DNA of 64,000 nt from Oryzias latipes (taxonomy: Eukaryota > Chordata > Actinopteri > Beloniformes > Adrianichthyidae). A program made the position numbers and the translations under genes. Positions 35,401-47,500 of the stretch are shown here, piece after piece. The stretch's first letter is position 1; every line of letters starts with the position of its first letter. Below the pieces are notes generated by a model. The model saw nothing but the letters and a program-made list of their open reading frames with translations, did no database searches and was not told the DNA's origin. The stretch lies in the NCBI RefSeq assembly GCF_002234675.1, contig NC_019875.2, positions 29,974,897 through 30,038,896 on the forward strand, written 5' to 3'.

Positions 35401-37424
35401 CTTCTCTCTGAGCTCCAGAAAAGATGATGAAAAGATCCAGATTCTGCTGCAGCTGTTTGAAGATAAAAGCCTTAAGAATCCATTCATCCATAAAATATCA
35501 CCAAAGTGATTCAAAGAGTCGGATTTATCGACGTTAAGAGTAAATCACCCAGCTCTGGTTGAGGTTTCTGGTGGACGTAAGCAGGTGGATGTCTGCAGCT
35601 GGATGTCTGCAGGTGGATGTAAGCAGGTGGATGTAAGCAGGTGGATGTCTGCAGGTGGATGTCTGCAGCTAGATGTCTGCAGGTGGATGTAAGCAGGTGG
35701 ATGTCTGCAGGTGGATGTCTGCAGGTGGATGTAAGCAGGTGGATGTCTGCAGGTGGATGTCTGCAGGTGGATGTCTGCAGCTAGATGTCTGCAGGTGGAT
35801 GTAAGCAGGTGGATGTCTGCAGGTGGATGTAAGCAGGTGGATGTCTGCAGGTGGATGTAAGCAGGTGGATGTAAGCAGGTGGATGTCTGCAGGTGGATGT
35901 AAGCAGGTGGATGTAAGCAGGTGGATGTCTGCAGGTGGATGTCTGCAGGTGGATGTCTGCAGGTGGATGTAAGCAGGTGGATGTCTGCAGGTGGATGTAA
36001 GCAGATGGATGTAAGCAGGTGGATGTAAGCAGGTGGATGTCTGCAGGTGGATGTCTGCAGCTGGATGTCTGCAGGTGGATGTCTGCAGGTGGATGTAAGC
36101 AGGTGGATGTCTGCAGGTGGATGTAAGCAGGTGGATGTCTGCAGGTGGATGTCTGCAGGTGGATGTAAGCAGGTGGATGTCTGCAGGTGGATGTCTGCAG
36201 GTGGATGTAAGCAGGTGGATGTCTGCAGGTGGATGTAAGCAGGTGGATGTAAGCAGGTGGATGTCTGCAGGTGGATGTAAGCAGGTGGATGTAAGCAGGT
36301 GGATGTCTGCAGGTGGATGTAAGCAGGTGGATGTCAGCAGGTGGATGTCAGCAGGTGGATTTCTGCAGGGGGATGTCTGCAGGTGGATGTCAGCAGGTGG
36401 ATGTCAGCAGGTGAATGTCTGCAGGTGAATGTCAGCAGGTGGATGTCTACAGCTGGATGTCTGCAGGTGGATGTCAGCAGGTGGATGTCTGCAGCTGGAT
36501 GTCTGCAGCTGGATGTCTGCAGGTGGATGTAAGCAGGTGGATGTAAGCAGGTGGATGTCTGCAGGTGGATGTCTGCAGGTGGATGTCTGCAGGTGGATGT
36601 CTGCAGCTGGATGTCTGCAGGTGGATTTAAGCAGGTGGATGTAAGCAGGTGGATGTCTGCAGGTGGATGTAAGCAGGTGGATGTCTGCAGCTGGATGTCT
36701 GCAGCTGGATGTAAGCAGGTGGATGTCTGCAGGTGGATGTCTGCAGGTGGATGTAAGCAGGTGGATGTCTGCAGGTGGATGTCTGCAGCTGGATGTCTGC
36801 AGGTGGATGTAAGCAGGTGGATGTCTGCAGGTGGATGTCTGCAGGTGGATGTCTGCAGCTGGATGTCTGCAGGTGGATGTAAGCAGGTGGATGTCTGCAG
36901 GTGGATGTCTGCAGCTGGATGTCTGCAGCTGGATGTCTGCAGGTGGATGTAAGCAGGTGGATGTAAGCAGGTGGATGTCTGCAGGTGAATGTCAGCATGT
37001 GGATGTCAGCAGGTGGAGTAACGTACTTCACATTCATTCCTATAGTATGTTTTGGAGATTTTATCATCTTTTTTATTTTATTTGAACACATTCCTGATCT
37101 TTCCCCGTCATCCAGAGGACGTTTCCACGGGTGGAGACCTCCCAAAGGTGATGGAAGTTCTCCACCCGTGAACCCAGCGTTGCTGAAGGACAGCAGCAGT
37201 AATAGCGGCCTACGGCGCACCTGCTCAGAAGACCTGTCCAGTGATTGACAGAGAAAGCCCGCGAACAGCCCCGGTGTACCCCCCCCCTTCCCCCAACTAA
37301 CCGCCTTCAGGTCCAGGACGCCGTCCCGGGACCCCCGCAGCAGACCGACGAACTTCATGGTCAGGAGACCCAAACTTTTCTCGTGCCGCCTCGGCGTGGA
37401 GCGCGCGCTCTCCTTCGACTCCAT
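32464..37424 (-). CDS. e2f5: Transcription factor E2F5, complete in eight coding exons
   Basis: E2F5 pairs with DP proteins and pocket proteins p130/p107 to control cell-cycle genes, and acts in multiciliated-cell differentiation. Coding exons: 37302-37424, 34865-34974, 34605-34753, 34212-34345, 33802-34102, 33071-33220, 32961-32990, 32464-32540. All phases match and the total is 1074 nt (357 residues; human E2F5 is about 346). Visible domains: [18 protein letters not shown] and [20 protein letters not shown] (DNA binding), a leucine-rich heptad region with [15 protein letters not shown], marked box [19 protein letters not shown], and the C-terminal pocket-binding end [18 protein letters not shown] at the exon 1/2 join fits E2F5 rather than E2F4 (DLKLAAD). 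Exon 3 uses the weak donor CACG|GTCCC. A small extra exon between exons 7 and 8 cannot be excluded. Confidence 0.9.
35267..35310 (-). mobile_element. Terminal fragment of a piggyBac-like MITE with G tract
   Basis: TTAACCCTTGTGCGATCTTA followed by about 18 G is the same terminus plus homopolymer seen at 58152-58195. It lies in e2f5 intron 1. The opposite end was not found. Confidence 0.4.
35581..37016. repeat. 14-bp minisatellite with two unit types, e2f5 intron 1
   Basis: About 100 head-to-tail 14-bp units, nearly all either GTGGATGTCTGCAG or GTGGATGTAAGCAG, with minor variants (GCTGGATGTCTGCA, cagcag for ctgcag in the right third). The array fills 1.4 kb of the 2.3-kb first intron of e2f5. 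On the e2f5 strand the first type contains CCTGCAG, the same hexamer that ends the true intron at 34975. Frames such as repeated [12 protein letters not shown] are repeat artefacts. Confidence 0.95.
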
Positions 37425-37471
37425 CTTCTGTTCTGGAAGGTTCCGTCCAAGTCAAAGGTCAGACGTCGGAC

Positions 37472-37480
37472 TTTTCCCGC
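37472..37480 (-). promoter_or_regulatory. e2f5: Consensus E2F binding site in the e2f5 promoter/5' UTR
   Basis: TTTTCCCGC fits the E2F consensus TTTSSCGC. It lies about 50 bases upstream of the e2f5 start codon, as expected for an autoregulated E2F gene. Assigned by sequence match only. Confidence 0.5.
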
Positions 37481-37550
37481 TCAGCAAACGGCTTAGTGGA
37501 AAACCTCAGCTCCTGGGGTCTTTAAACACACGGAGGTTACGTTAGCTTAC

Positions 37551-37566
37551 GGTTGCCAGGGCAACC
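37551..37566. promoter_or_regulatory. e2f5: RFX X-box palindrome upstream of e2f5
   Basis: GGTTGCCAGGGCAACC is a full two-sided X-box (GTTGCC, 2-base centre, GGCAAC), the RFX site typical of ciliary gene promoters. It lies about 130 bases upstream of the e2f5 start codon, next to GC-rich sequence. Confidence 0.65.
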
Positions 37567-37629
37567 ACCGACCGGCTCGCGACAGTGTGGTGCATTGACA
37601 GCCTAGAAAACGTCCCCGCCCCCGAATCA

Positions 37630-38830
37630 ACCCATCAAACAGAGCCACGCCCCCGAAGCCGCGCAAATTGGGTCGGAGACCCCGTTCCTCCTCCAATGGA
37701 ACGTTCCAAACCGCGAAAGTTTTAGAGCGGGGGGGGGGGGGGGGTCAACTCAGGATTAGATCCAGATCACAGCTGGATCTTCTTTTCATTTCGGCTGCTT
37801 CCTCTAGGAGGCGCCACAGAAAACTGTCCACCCTCATCACCATCCTCCCTCATGTGCACTTCATCCATGAACCTCCTCTTTGGTCCTGTCCTGGTAGCTC
37901 CACCCTCATCCCTGTTCCTCCTCTCTCAGCGCGTCCAAACATGTCCACCTGCTTCCCTGCATTGATCATCTCATCCTCTGATGGATTCAATCCTGATCCA
38001 TCCTGGTTTTCTCTGCCTGCTGCCTCTGCATCAGAGCCACTGGATGGTCCTCCACCCGCTCCATGCTCTCACTACAGATCACAATGTCGTCTGCAAACAT
38101 CATCATCCACAGAGGGTCCTGTCTATGTCCATCGCCATGGAAACCAAAAGAAGCCCAGCGCTGCTTTTTGGTGTAGTTCCACCTCCAACTTCAACTGTCA
38201 CCCCCACAGAACATCTCACCACAGCCTTCCAGTTTACATTTAAATCCTACTGCTAAGCTAAAGTTGACCATTAGGAAACTTTAGCACAAAAAGTTCTCCA
38301 TCCATCCGTCCAAGATGATTGCATACTAATAAATAAAGATTTTCAGGTTAAACAATTTCCCAGCAGCTTTACAGAATTTTACTTGTTTGATAAGAAACTT
38401 TAGATTTAAGATAATGATGATAATTTTGATTTTAATCCGAGTTTTATAGGCTTTGAGGAACGGCATCATTCTGTTTTTAAAGCCAAAAGCAGGATGTTGT
38501 CTGTAAACCTTAAAGACTCACTACCAACTTAACAAACATTAAATGACTCTTACAGGAAGATTACTGTTGATGATTGTTGTTGTTGTTGTTGATTTTCCTC
38601 GCTGACAAACATTAAAAGATATTTTTTGCGGTTGTTAAAACTATATTGTGTACAGAAAGTTTTTTAGGACGATGTTCCTCAGTGAAAAGGAGAAAAGTTT
38701 AAACTCTGAAGTTTTCAATCAAACCAACAGATTTTTACGTGGGTTTTAAGAACCCTTTGGCTTAACGTGGTGGACAAAGAAGACAGTATACATTCTTAAA
38801 ACGCTTGGGTTTTTCATGTTGGGATAGTTT
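37630..38830. other. Upstream flank of e2f5, no gene recognised
   Basis: Contains a G tract at 37729-37742 and, at about 37780-38150, a decayed LINE-like stretch (ggcgccacagaaaactgtcc, then caccatcctccctcatgtgc). No supported coding region. Confidence 0.4.
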
Positions 38831-38842
38831 TTTCTGCCAATT

Positions 38843-40575
38843 GTACGGTGGCCCAGAAGGGTCACAACACAACACATTAACTTTACACACAACACATTAA
38901 CTTTACACACAACACATTCACTTAACACACAACACATTAACTCTACACACAACACATTAACTTAACATACAACACATTAACTCACAACACAACACAATAA
39001 CTCACAACACAACACATTAACTCACAACACAACACATTAACTCACAACACAACACAATAACTCACAACAAAACACATTAACTCACAACACAAAACATTAA
39101 CTCACAACACAACACATTAACTCACAACACAACACATTAACTCACAACACAACACATTAACTCACAACACAACACATTAACTCATGGCCCAGAAGGGTCA
39201 CAACACAACACATGAACTTACCTCACAACACTTTAACTCACAACGGAAGTAAAGCAGCAATTGAGGTGCTTTTATCATGAAATTTCCACTGGGCTGAGCG
39301 GCTAACTACCTATAAGAAAGTAATGTCACAGTGAACTGTGGAGGGAGCATGATTTTTCTACAAGAGAACCTAGCAGCAGTGTTGCCAGATTGGGCGGTTT
39401 TGGTTCTAAATTTGTGGGGTAAAAATGGCTTTAGCCGGGTTTTCATAATTTGGGCGGTTTTAGGGTCGGTTCTGCGTTTTCCCCCCCTCATGAATATATA
39501 ATAGCGGACTACGTTAGGCCGTGTGGCTGTGAACTTCTATGTACTGAAGCTCAGTAAACGCACCAGGCAGAGATGCTTAACGGGCTCTGTCATCTAACCT
39601 GTTGTTGGGGGGGTGCAACGCCCCGCCTCTTAAAAATTGTGTTCTTTAAAGCCTGACACTGCGGCTGCGTGTGGGATGACCCACCTGCTAAATTTATGGT
39701 CTGATCGCTACATGGATCGGTGTCTGTATTTATCAATCCTTTTATTATTAGTCTGAACTATCTTTTATTTTGAAAAATCATCGGATCGGGTGCTAAATCA
39801 GTCCAGTAGGGGGGAAAACTCAACGAAAGCTGTGTATACTTCTTTCTCCTGATCTAATAAAAGGAGGACAGTATTGAATATTTCTTCAGCGGACCGGCCT
39901 TCTTTCATTCATTGTGTGTGTGTGCGTGCGTGCGCGCGCCCGCCCGCCCGTGTGTGTGTTTGTTGGGGACCGCACGTGCATGTGTGAGGGGAGGGAGCGG
40001 AAGAAAGGAGAGGAGCGTGCGTGCAGCGACAGAGAGGGGTGGGAGGGAGGAGTGTGCATTCATATTGTGTGTGTTCAGAGGAAGCAGAATCGTAATAAAG
40101 AGAAAGTTTCTGGCAACACTGCTGCTAGCTTCTCTTGTAGCAATAACATGCTCCCTCCACAGCTCACTGTGACATTAACTTCTGTTAGGTAGTTAGCCGC
40201 TCAGCCCAGTGGACATTTCAGAATAAAAGCACTTCAATTGCTGCTTTACTTCCGTTGTGAGTTAAAGTGTTGTGAGGTAAGTTCATGTGTTGTGTTGTGA
40301 CCCTTCTGGGCCATGAGTTAATGTGTTGTGTTGTGAGTTAATGTGTTGTGTTGTGAGTTAATGTGTTGTGTTGTGAGTTAATGTGTTGTGTTGTGAGTTA
40401 ATGTGTTGTGTGTAAAGTTAATGTGTTGTGTTGTGAGTTAATGTGTTGTGTGTTAAGTTAATGTGTTGTGTGTAAAGTTAATGTGTTGTGTTGTGAGTTA
40501 ATGTGTTGTGTGTTAAGTTAATGTGTTGTGTGTAAAGTTAATGTGTTGTGTTGTGACCCTTCTGGGCCACCGTAC
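38843..40575. mobile_element. Large fold-back element with minisatellite arms
   Basis: The two ends are inverted copies of about 0.5 kb. The left arm starts GTACGGTGGCCCAGAAGGGT; the right arm is its complement, ending at 40575. AATT flanks both ends (38839-38842, 40576-40579), a possible 4-bp target duplication. Each arm holds about 12-16 tandem 20-bp units of the type AACACAACACATTAACTCAC. The inner arm parts (39240-39390 and 40090-40260) also match and include a hAT-like end (CAGTGTTGCCAGA). The loop at 39391-40087 is unrelated sequence with GT and CG-rich runs. No transposase is encoded. Confidence 0.75.
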
Positions 40576-41124
40576 AATTATTTTAAGAAACATTTCCAAC
40601 TTTATAACAATCAACATCTGTTGGTCGGGACTTTTCCTGGAGCGGACGTCACCAACCAACCGTCCAGAGAGGAGCCGATGACGGAAGAGAAAATGTGTTC
40701 ATAACTGCTGGCAAAGATGTTACCATTATTCTTTATGTCCGAATGTACATAAATTAAAACAGTTTTTCTAATAACAGGTTTGCAAATTTATTAAGTGAAT
40801 TAATTGTCAAAGAATCTTTGTGTTTGCGTCTAAATGTAAATCACTACAACAGATCATTTATGATAGAACAATGGAGCCTACTTTAAGAAAATTGACTTTA
40901 AAATGATAAAACCCAGTGGAGCATTTACTTTTGTACTGAGGAGAACTTTGTGCCACATTTGAGTCTTTGTTGTGTTTTATAAATAAAGTTTTGAATGAGA
41001 AAAAATAAAAGAAAGTTTTTCTTATGACTGAAAGCCTGGAAATAGTGGGGGAAAGAAAAAAAAAGAACTCTTACGTCAGTTCAGTCATTTAGTTTGACTT
41101 ACTTACAGTCATATGCTGCATGGT

Positions 41125-41345
41125 GGTGGAGTGGTCTGCACTCCCACCTCACAGCAAGAGGGTTCAAATCCTGCCAATGTGGCAGAATTTTCTAGTCTGT
41201 TCCGGCCTCCTCCCACAGACAAAAACGCCTTTACTGACTCCGAAATGATTGAATATTAACACCCCAAAAATATGCATCACAGATCTTCACTGTAAATACC
41301 AAAATAATGGTCCTGATTCGATTGACCTGGTTCAATAAAGGCAAA
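41125..41345 (+). mobile_element. tRNA-derived SINE
   Basis: The head reads ggtggtggagtggtctgcac (A box) and agggttcaaatcctgcc (B box), followed by tccggcctcctcccacagac and an eroded 3' end. It lies just beyond the lrrcc1 3' end and is not a tRNA gene, since no acceptor stem forms. Confidence 0.65.
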
Positions 41346-41392
41346 TATTTGGACAAAATCATCTTTTAAAAAGTAAAAAACCACAAAAGCAA

Positions 41393-41402
41393 TTTATTTA
41401 TT
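41393..41402 (-). terminator. lrrcc1: Polyadenylation signals of lrrcc1
   Basis: Two overlapping minus-strand AATAAA hexamers lie about 135 bases beyond the lrrcc1 stop codon, implying a short 3' UTR. Confidence 0.5.
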
Positions 41403-41534
41403 CAAACTCCTTTTTTTAATGTTGTAAACAGATTTGTTAACTTCATGTTTTGGTTTTGTCACAAAAGGTAAAGTAAAGATGACTGACAGGAGGACATACA
41501 AGGCATTTTCACGTCCAGAGGGTCTCTGGTGTCT

Positions 41535-44500
41535 TCATGAGTGAAAGTCCTTCAGAACGCTGCTCAGACGTCTGACTTTCTCCTCCATGACTCTCTTGCT
41601 GGTTTGCGTCTCCTGCAGGAGTTGGCGCATCTCCTCCTCCACTTCAAGGACCTGAGAAAAAAGAAACTTTAGCTGCAGAAACACATTTTTAAAGTGGACA
41701 AAAACACAATCAAGGAAATTCTGAATTCCTCTGGACCATCTGTGTCTGTCAGATCCAACAAACTAAAAGAAACCACATTTAATTCCCCCAAGTCCTGCTG
41801 AAATAAAGTTTCCATCTTTCCCTTTCCCTCAATTTTGTCACTTCCAAATAAAATAAAGTTCTGAGCAAACCTTTCATCTGTTAAAATGATGCTGAAGGAA
41901 ACGGCAGCAGTCTTTTCTCTTTATTGGCTGTAAAGGACTTTTAATTTGAAAACTCAAATGTTGATTCGTCCGTCTTATTACCTTTCGATTGGCTCGCTCG
42001 GTCTGCTGCTGCTTTTCGTCTGCCAGCTGCAGCAGCTCTGCCCGATGTGCAGCGTGGACGGACTCCAGCTGAGCGCGGAAGGCGTCGTCTGCACGCCGCA
42101 GCTTCTGCAGGGCCGCTCTGCAGCAGAAAACGCGTCACGGACCGCAAAGCTTTCATGAAAACTCTGTTGCCGTTCCTTTAGAATCTCAGACAACCTCAGC
42201 TTTTAGATTTATTGGAAAAGAGTCCCCCCCCATCATTGATTCAAACCAGATGCCGTCATGACATCCCACCCCCCACCGCCAGAATGAGGCTTTGCTCATA
42301 TTACTTGTGTGCGTCTGCAGCTTTATCTCTCTCCTCCAGCAGTTGGCGCTCTTTGGAATCAAAGTTTTCCTTCATCCCCTTCACTTGGACTTCCAGCTGA
42401 GTCAGGAGGTCCTCCTTCTCCTGCCACCTCCTTCTGGATTCCCTGATGGAGGAGGGGAGGCGGTATGAGGAGAAAGACAGAGATCTGAGAACAGGGACCA
42501 GCGTTTCTCCTGGATCCTAAAACCTCCGGTTCTTCACCACATGGTCTCACCGGTGAGATGTTTTGACCTCATGGAGCTCTGCCTCTTTGTCCTCCAGCTG
42601 CTGTTTCAGCTCCTCCTTGCGGAGGCTCAGGCGTTCGAGCCGCTCCTGCAGCTCGGCCTGCTGGACTCGGTCCTCCTCCAGCTGGAGATGGAGCCTCTTC
42701 TGAGCTTCTGCCGCCTCGTTCTTCAGCCTGCGGATCCGATCGTCACGTTCCTGCAAGGACTACAGGACGGAAACCGGGTCAGGGCCTCACAGGAACATCC
42801 ACCCACGGCCGTGGATGTTCAGGTACGGAGGATTAAACCTTACATTTATGCAAGAAGGTCATGAGAAAACATGTCATCACCTCTTTGAGCTTACGAATGG
42901 TCTCCGTCTGGTCATCCACTATTTTCGTCTTGATTTTAAGAGCATCCTGGTTCCTGTCAGCCTGTTTCCTTTGAGCCTCCAGTTCAGAGGCCAGAACCTC
43001 GATCCTGGCCTCCAGGCGTCCACGGTCCTGAGCCAGTGAAGCTCCTGGTGACACACGAGTAATCAGTTTGGCTTTGGTTTAGACTGAAAAGGTCCCTCTG
43101 ACTCAAAAACATGAAGAGAAACTTTGATACATGTGTGTTTTCATCCACTGGACGACAGAAGCTTCTGAACACAAAACCTGTGAAGATGTTTGTGTTTTTA
43201 CCTCTGGCTCAGCTCAACCCTTGAAGGGTGAAAAATGGACCAGATTCTCTAACAGCAGATCTCCTCTGCTCTAGAATGGGACTCCTTGGATGCTCCCCAC
43301 CTTGCTGAGCCAGCTCCTGGCCCCAGATCCTCCTCTCAGATCTGAGTCCGTCGATCACAGACTCCTGGGCGGTGACTTGAGACAGCAGCCGCGCCTTCTC
43401 CTTCTTAAGCACCTCCAGCTGCAGGTCGAGACGACGATCTCCCTCCACCTCCGCCTCCAGGGAACGCAGCCGGCTCTGACAAAGAGACAGAGGAGCAGGG
43501 ATGAGGAGCAGTGATGAAGAGCGGGGATGAGGAGCAGGGATGAGGAGCAGGGATCAGTGGTGAACCTGAGGAGCGTCTCACCTTCAAACCACAGACAGCA
43601 TCTTTCTTAGCTTTGATGAGCTCAGCGATGCGGCTCTTCTGTTCTTTCACCACCGCCGTGAGCTCCTGCACCAGAGAGCCGGACCTCTTCTCCTTCTGCT
43701 GCCACTGGGAGAGCGCCGCCCGTACCTCCACCATCTCCTCCGTCAGCCGGTCGTAAGCCTCCTTCACCTGCAGACAAACCCAGGAGAAGAAAGATCTGCC
43801 TGAGCTTCTGCTGAGGCGACAGGTAGGTCTACCATAGTTTCCATGGTAACAAAAAGGTGAGAGCTTTAAGTTGCAGCCAGTTATTATCTTTAAAGTCTGA
43901 ATCACTGAGAGGGCCAATCAACCCAGAGTCATGACATCCAACAGAGAATCCTACACTGAGGCATGTTGATTTGAACACGGGAACATCTGTGAACACGAAG
44001 CTGAGCCTCTCCGGGAGCATCCTGGGGAGCATCCTGTCTGCACCCACCCCCACCTGTCTGTACCCGCCCTCACCTGTCTGCACCCGCCCCTGCCTGTCTG
44101 CACCCGCCCTCACCTGTCTGCACCCGCCCCCACTTGTCTGCACCCACCCCCACCTGTCTGCACCCGCCCCCACCTGTCTGCACCCGCCCCTGCCTGTCTG
44201 CACCCGCCCCCCACCTGTCTGCATATCCATCACATCCATCAGTGGAGGTCATCTGAAACTGTCAGACCTCAGAGAAGCGGGTCGCCTCGATGGTCAGCGC
44301 CAGGCGGAACTCGTCCTCCAGGGCGGCGTACCGTTTCCTGCCCTCTGCCACCTTCTCCTGGAGCTCCGCCTCCCTCTGGGCGTGCCGCCGCTCCGCCGAG
44401 GACACCTGCTGGGCCACCGCCTCACGGAAATCGGCCCCCCCAGGCTGGAGCCGCAAGTCCAGCTGTTTCCTGTGGAAGGAGGCGATAGTGATGATGGATC

Positions 44501-47500
44501 CCTGAGCTGCTGCTTTGACTGCAGATGGAGAAATGTCTGCTGCTGATCACGGAGTAAACAACTGTTTATTTGTTTACCAAACACAAACAACACATCAGCA
44601 TGATGGTGGAGAAACCATTCATGATCCTTTGAGGTTTAAAATATTCCAGGATGGAATTTCTCTGAAGATCCAGAACGGAAATAAAAACATATTTTTATTT
44701 TTTGGAGAGAAAAAAGGGAATTCTTGAGAAAATGGAAGGAAACAGCCTTAAATAGAGACAATGAGTCTGTGCAGACGAATCTCTGGGTAAATTACAGATG
44801 TTTTCTGTTTCTACAGAGAAAAAATAATGAAAGCCCAACATCATTAATTCAATTTCAGTTCAGTTCAATTCAGTTTTATTTATACAGTCGTCTCAACGGG
44901 CTTCGTATTTGTAACTGTAAAGTTACGATAAAATCAAAAGCATCTTAGATTTAAAAATCCAAAGCAGATACATTTTTAATCCTGAAAATGTGTCTTCTGT
45001 GTTTTGAAATGTTTTTAAAATAATGATTCATTAGAAATGATTCAAAACATCCTCCATCCATCTTTTTTTCTTTCTTTCTGGGAATTTCTGGATCTGATCT
45101 AAACTCTGGACTTCCTGAGGTTCTGGTAGGTCTGTGTGGGTGGATAGTTTAGAGCCGGGGTGTCAGAATCCAGGCCTCGAGGGCTGCTGTCCTACATGCC
45201 GTGGAAGGTCCTTACTGGCTAAACACACCTGATCCAGGTAATCAGCAGCAGGATTTTTGGAAAACCCGCAGGAGGCCGGCCCTGGAGGCCTGAGGTTTGA
45301 CACCCTGCTTTGGAGGTTGACTTTCATAACCTCCGACAGGCTAAGGTCAGCCTCAGTGCTGAGGTCACCTGTGCTCCTGCTCCCTGGATGCCAGCAGCTC
45401 ATGCAGCTGCTGCAGTTTTTCTTTGTGCTGGTTCACCGCAGCTCTCTGGATGTCCAGCTCCCTCTTCAGGGCTGCTGCCTTGTTCTCCATATCCTGCCGT
45501 CTCTTCATCTAAGAACGTGAGCAGATGCTTAGTGAGAACTTGTGAGCATCTCTTCAGAATACTTCTAAAGTCTGCCTGAGCGTGATCGGACAGTTTTCAG
45601 GTAGGAAATCTGCGTTTGCACCTCCTCAGCCTGCTGGCCAGCCCTCAGAGCGTCTGCATGGGAGATGCTTTCCTCCGCCCTCTGCAGAGCAGCCTTGGAC
45701 TTCTCCTCGTTGCTGCGGGTCACCTCCAGCTGCTGGATTAAGGAGAGTAAACGTCCCTCCAGCTCCTCCACACGGTTCTGCAGCTCGGAGCGTCCGGATC
45801 GTTCCTTTAGCAGCAGATCCTTCAGTCTGTGGAGTAAAAGCACAGAAGCTTCAGTCTCACCTGTCTGTGGTGTACAGGTGTACAGTCAAGACCATAAATA
45901 TTTGGACAGAGACACATTCTTTCTAATTTAGTTTCTGTACATTACCACAGTGAATTTGAAATAAAACAACTCAGATGCCATTGAAGTGCAGACTTTCAGC
46001 TTTTATTCCATGGGTTGAACAAAAAGATTGCATAAAAATGTGAAAAACTGAAGCATTTTTTAAACACAATCCCTTCATTTCATGGGCTCCTAAGTAATTG
46101 GACAAATGAAATAACTGCAAACCAAATGGTCATTCCTAATATTTGGTTGAAAAGCCTTTGTTGGCAATGACAGCCTGAAGTCTTGAACTCATGGACATCA
46201 CCAGATGCTGGTTTTCTCCTTCTGAATGCTCTGCCAGGCCTTTACTGCAGCGGCAAACAGTTGCTGTTTGTTTGTGGGCCTTTCTGTCTGAAGTTTAGTC
46301 TTCAACAAGTGAAATGCTGCTCAACTGGGTTAAGATCAGGTGACTGACTTGGACATCCAGAATATTCCATTTCTTTGCTTTAATAAACTCCTGAGTTACT
46401 TTGGCTGTATGTTTTGGGTCGTTGTCCATCTAGATTATGAAACGCCGTCCAATCAGTTTGGCTGCATTCACCTGAATCTGCGCAGACAGGGCTGCATTCA
46501 CCTGGATCTGCGCAGACAGTCTGTCTCTGAACACCTCAGAATTCATTGGGCTGCTTCTGTCCTTTGTCACGTCATCAATAAACACTAGTGTCCCAGTGCC
46601 ACTAGCAGCCATGCACGCCCAGACCATCACACTGCCTCCACCGTGTTTTACTGATGATGTAGTGTGCTTTGGATCAGGAGCTTCTCCACGCCTTCTCCAT
46701 ACTTTTCTCTAGCCATCATTCTGGTAGAGGTTGATTTTGGTTTCATCTGTCCAAAGAATGTTTTTCCAGAACTTTTTTAGATACTTTTTAGCAAAGTCCA
46801 ATCTACCCTTCCTGTTCTTGAGGCTTATGAGTGGTTTGCATCTTGCAGTGTTCCCTCTGGATCTACTTTCATGCAGTCTTCTTTTTATGGTAGACTTGGA
46901 TATTGATACGCCTACCTCCTGGAGAGTAATGTTCACTTGGTTGGCTGTTGTGAACGGGTTCCTCTTCCCCATGGAAATGATTCTGCCATCATCCACCACT
47001 GTTGTCTTCTGTGGACGTCCAGGTCTTTTTGCGTTGCTGAGTTCACCAGTGCTTTCTTTCTTTCTCAGGATGTACCACACTGTTGATTTTGCTACTCCTA
47101 ATACTGTAGCACAGTGGTCCCCAACCCCCGGGCGGCGGACTGGTACCGGTCTGTGGGTCATTTGGTACCGGGCCGCACAGAAAGAATAAATAACCTGCAT
47201 TACTTCCGTTTTATTTATTTCGGAATCTGAAATATGATTTATTTTGAAAAATTGCTGTCTGTGTGTACTGTCTGTGGTGTGCAGGTGTGTCTGTCCTCTC
47301 ACCTGTCTGTGGTGTGCAGGTGTGTCTGTCATCTCACCTGTCTGTGGTATACAGGTGTGTCTGTCCTCTCACCTGTCTGTGGTATACAGGTGTGTCTGTC
47401 CTCTCACCTGTCTGTGGTATACAGATGTGTCTATCCTCTCACCTGTCTGTGGTATACAGGTGTGTCTGTCCTCTCACCAGTCTGTGGTGTGCAGGTGTGT

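Noticed and set aside
36047-37085. Frames with repeated [12 protein letters not shown]
   Set aside because: They are translations of the 14-bp minisatellite in e2f5 intron 1.
36627-37301. Extension of the e2f5 first exon as a 265-codon protein
   Set aside because: Only the first 41 codons match E2F5. A GTTAGT donor follows, and the rest reads through intron and minisatellite.
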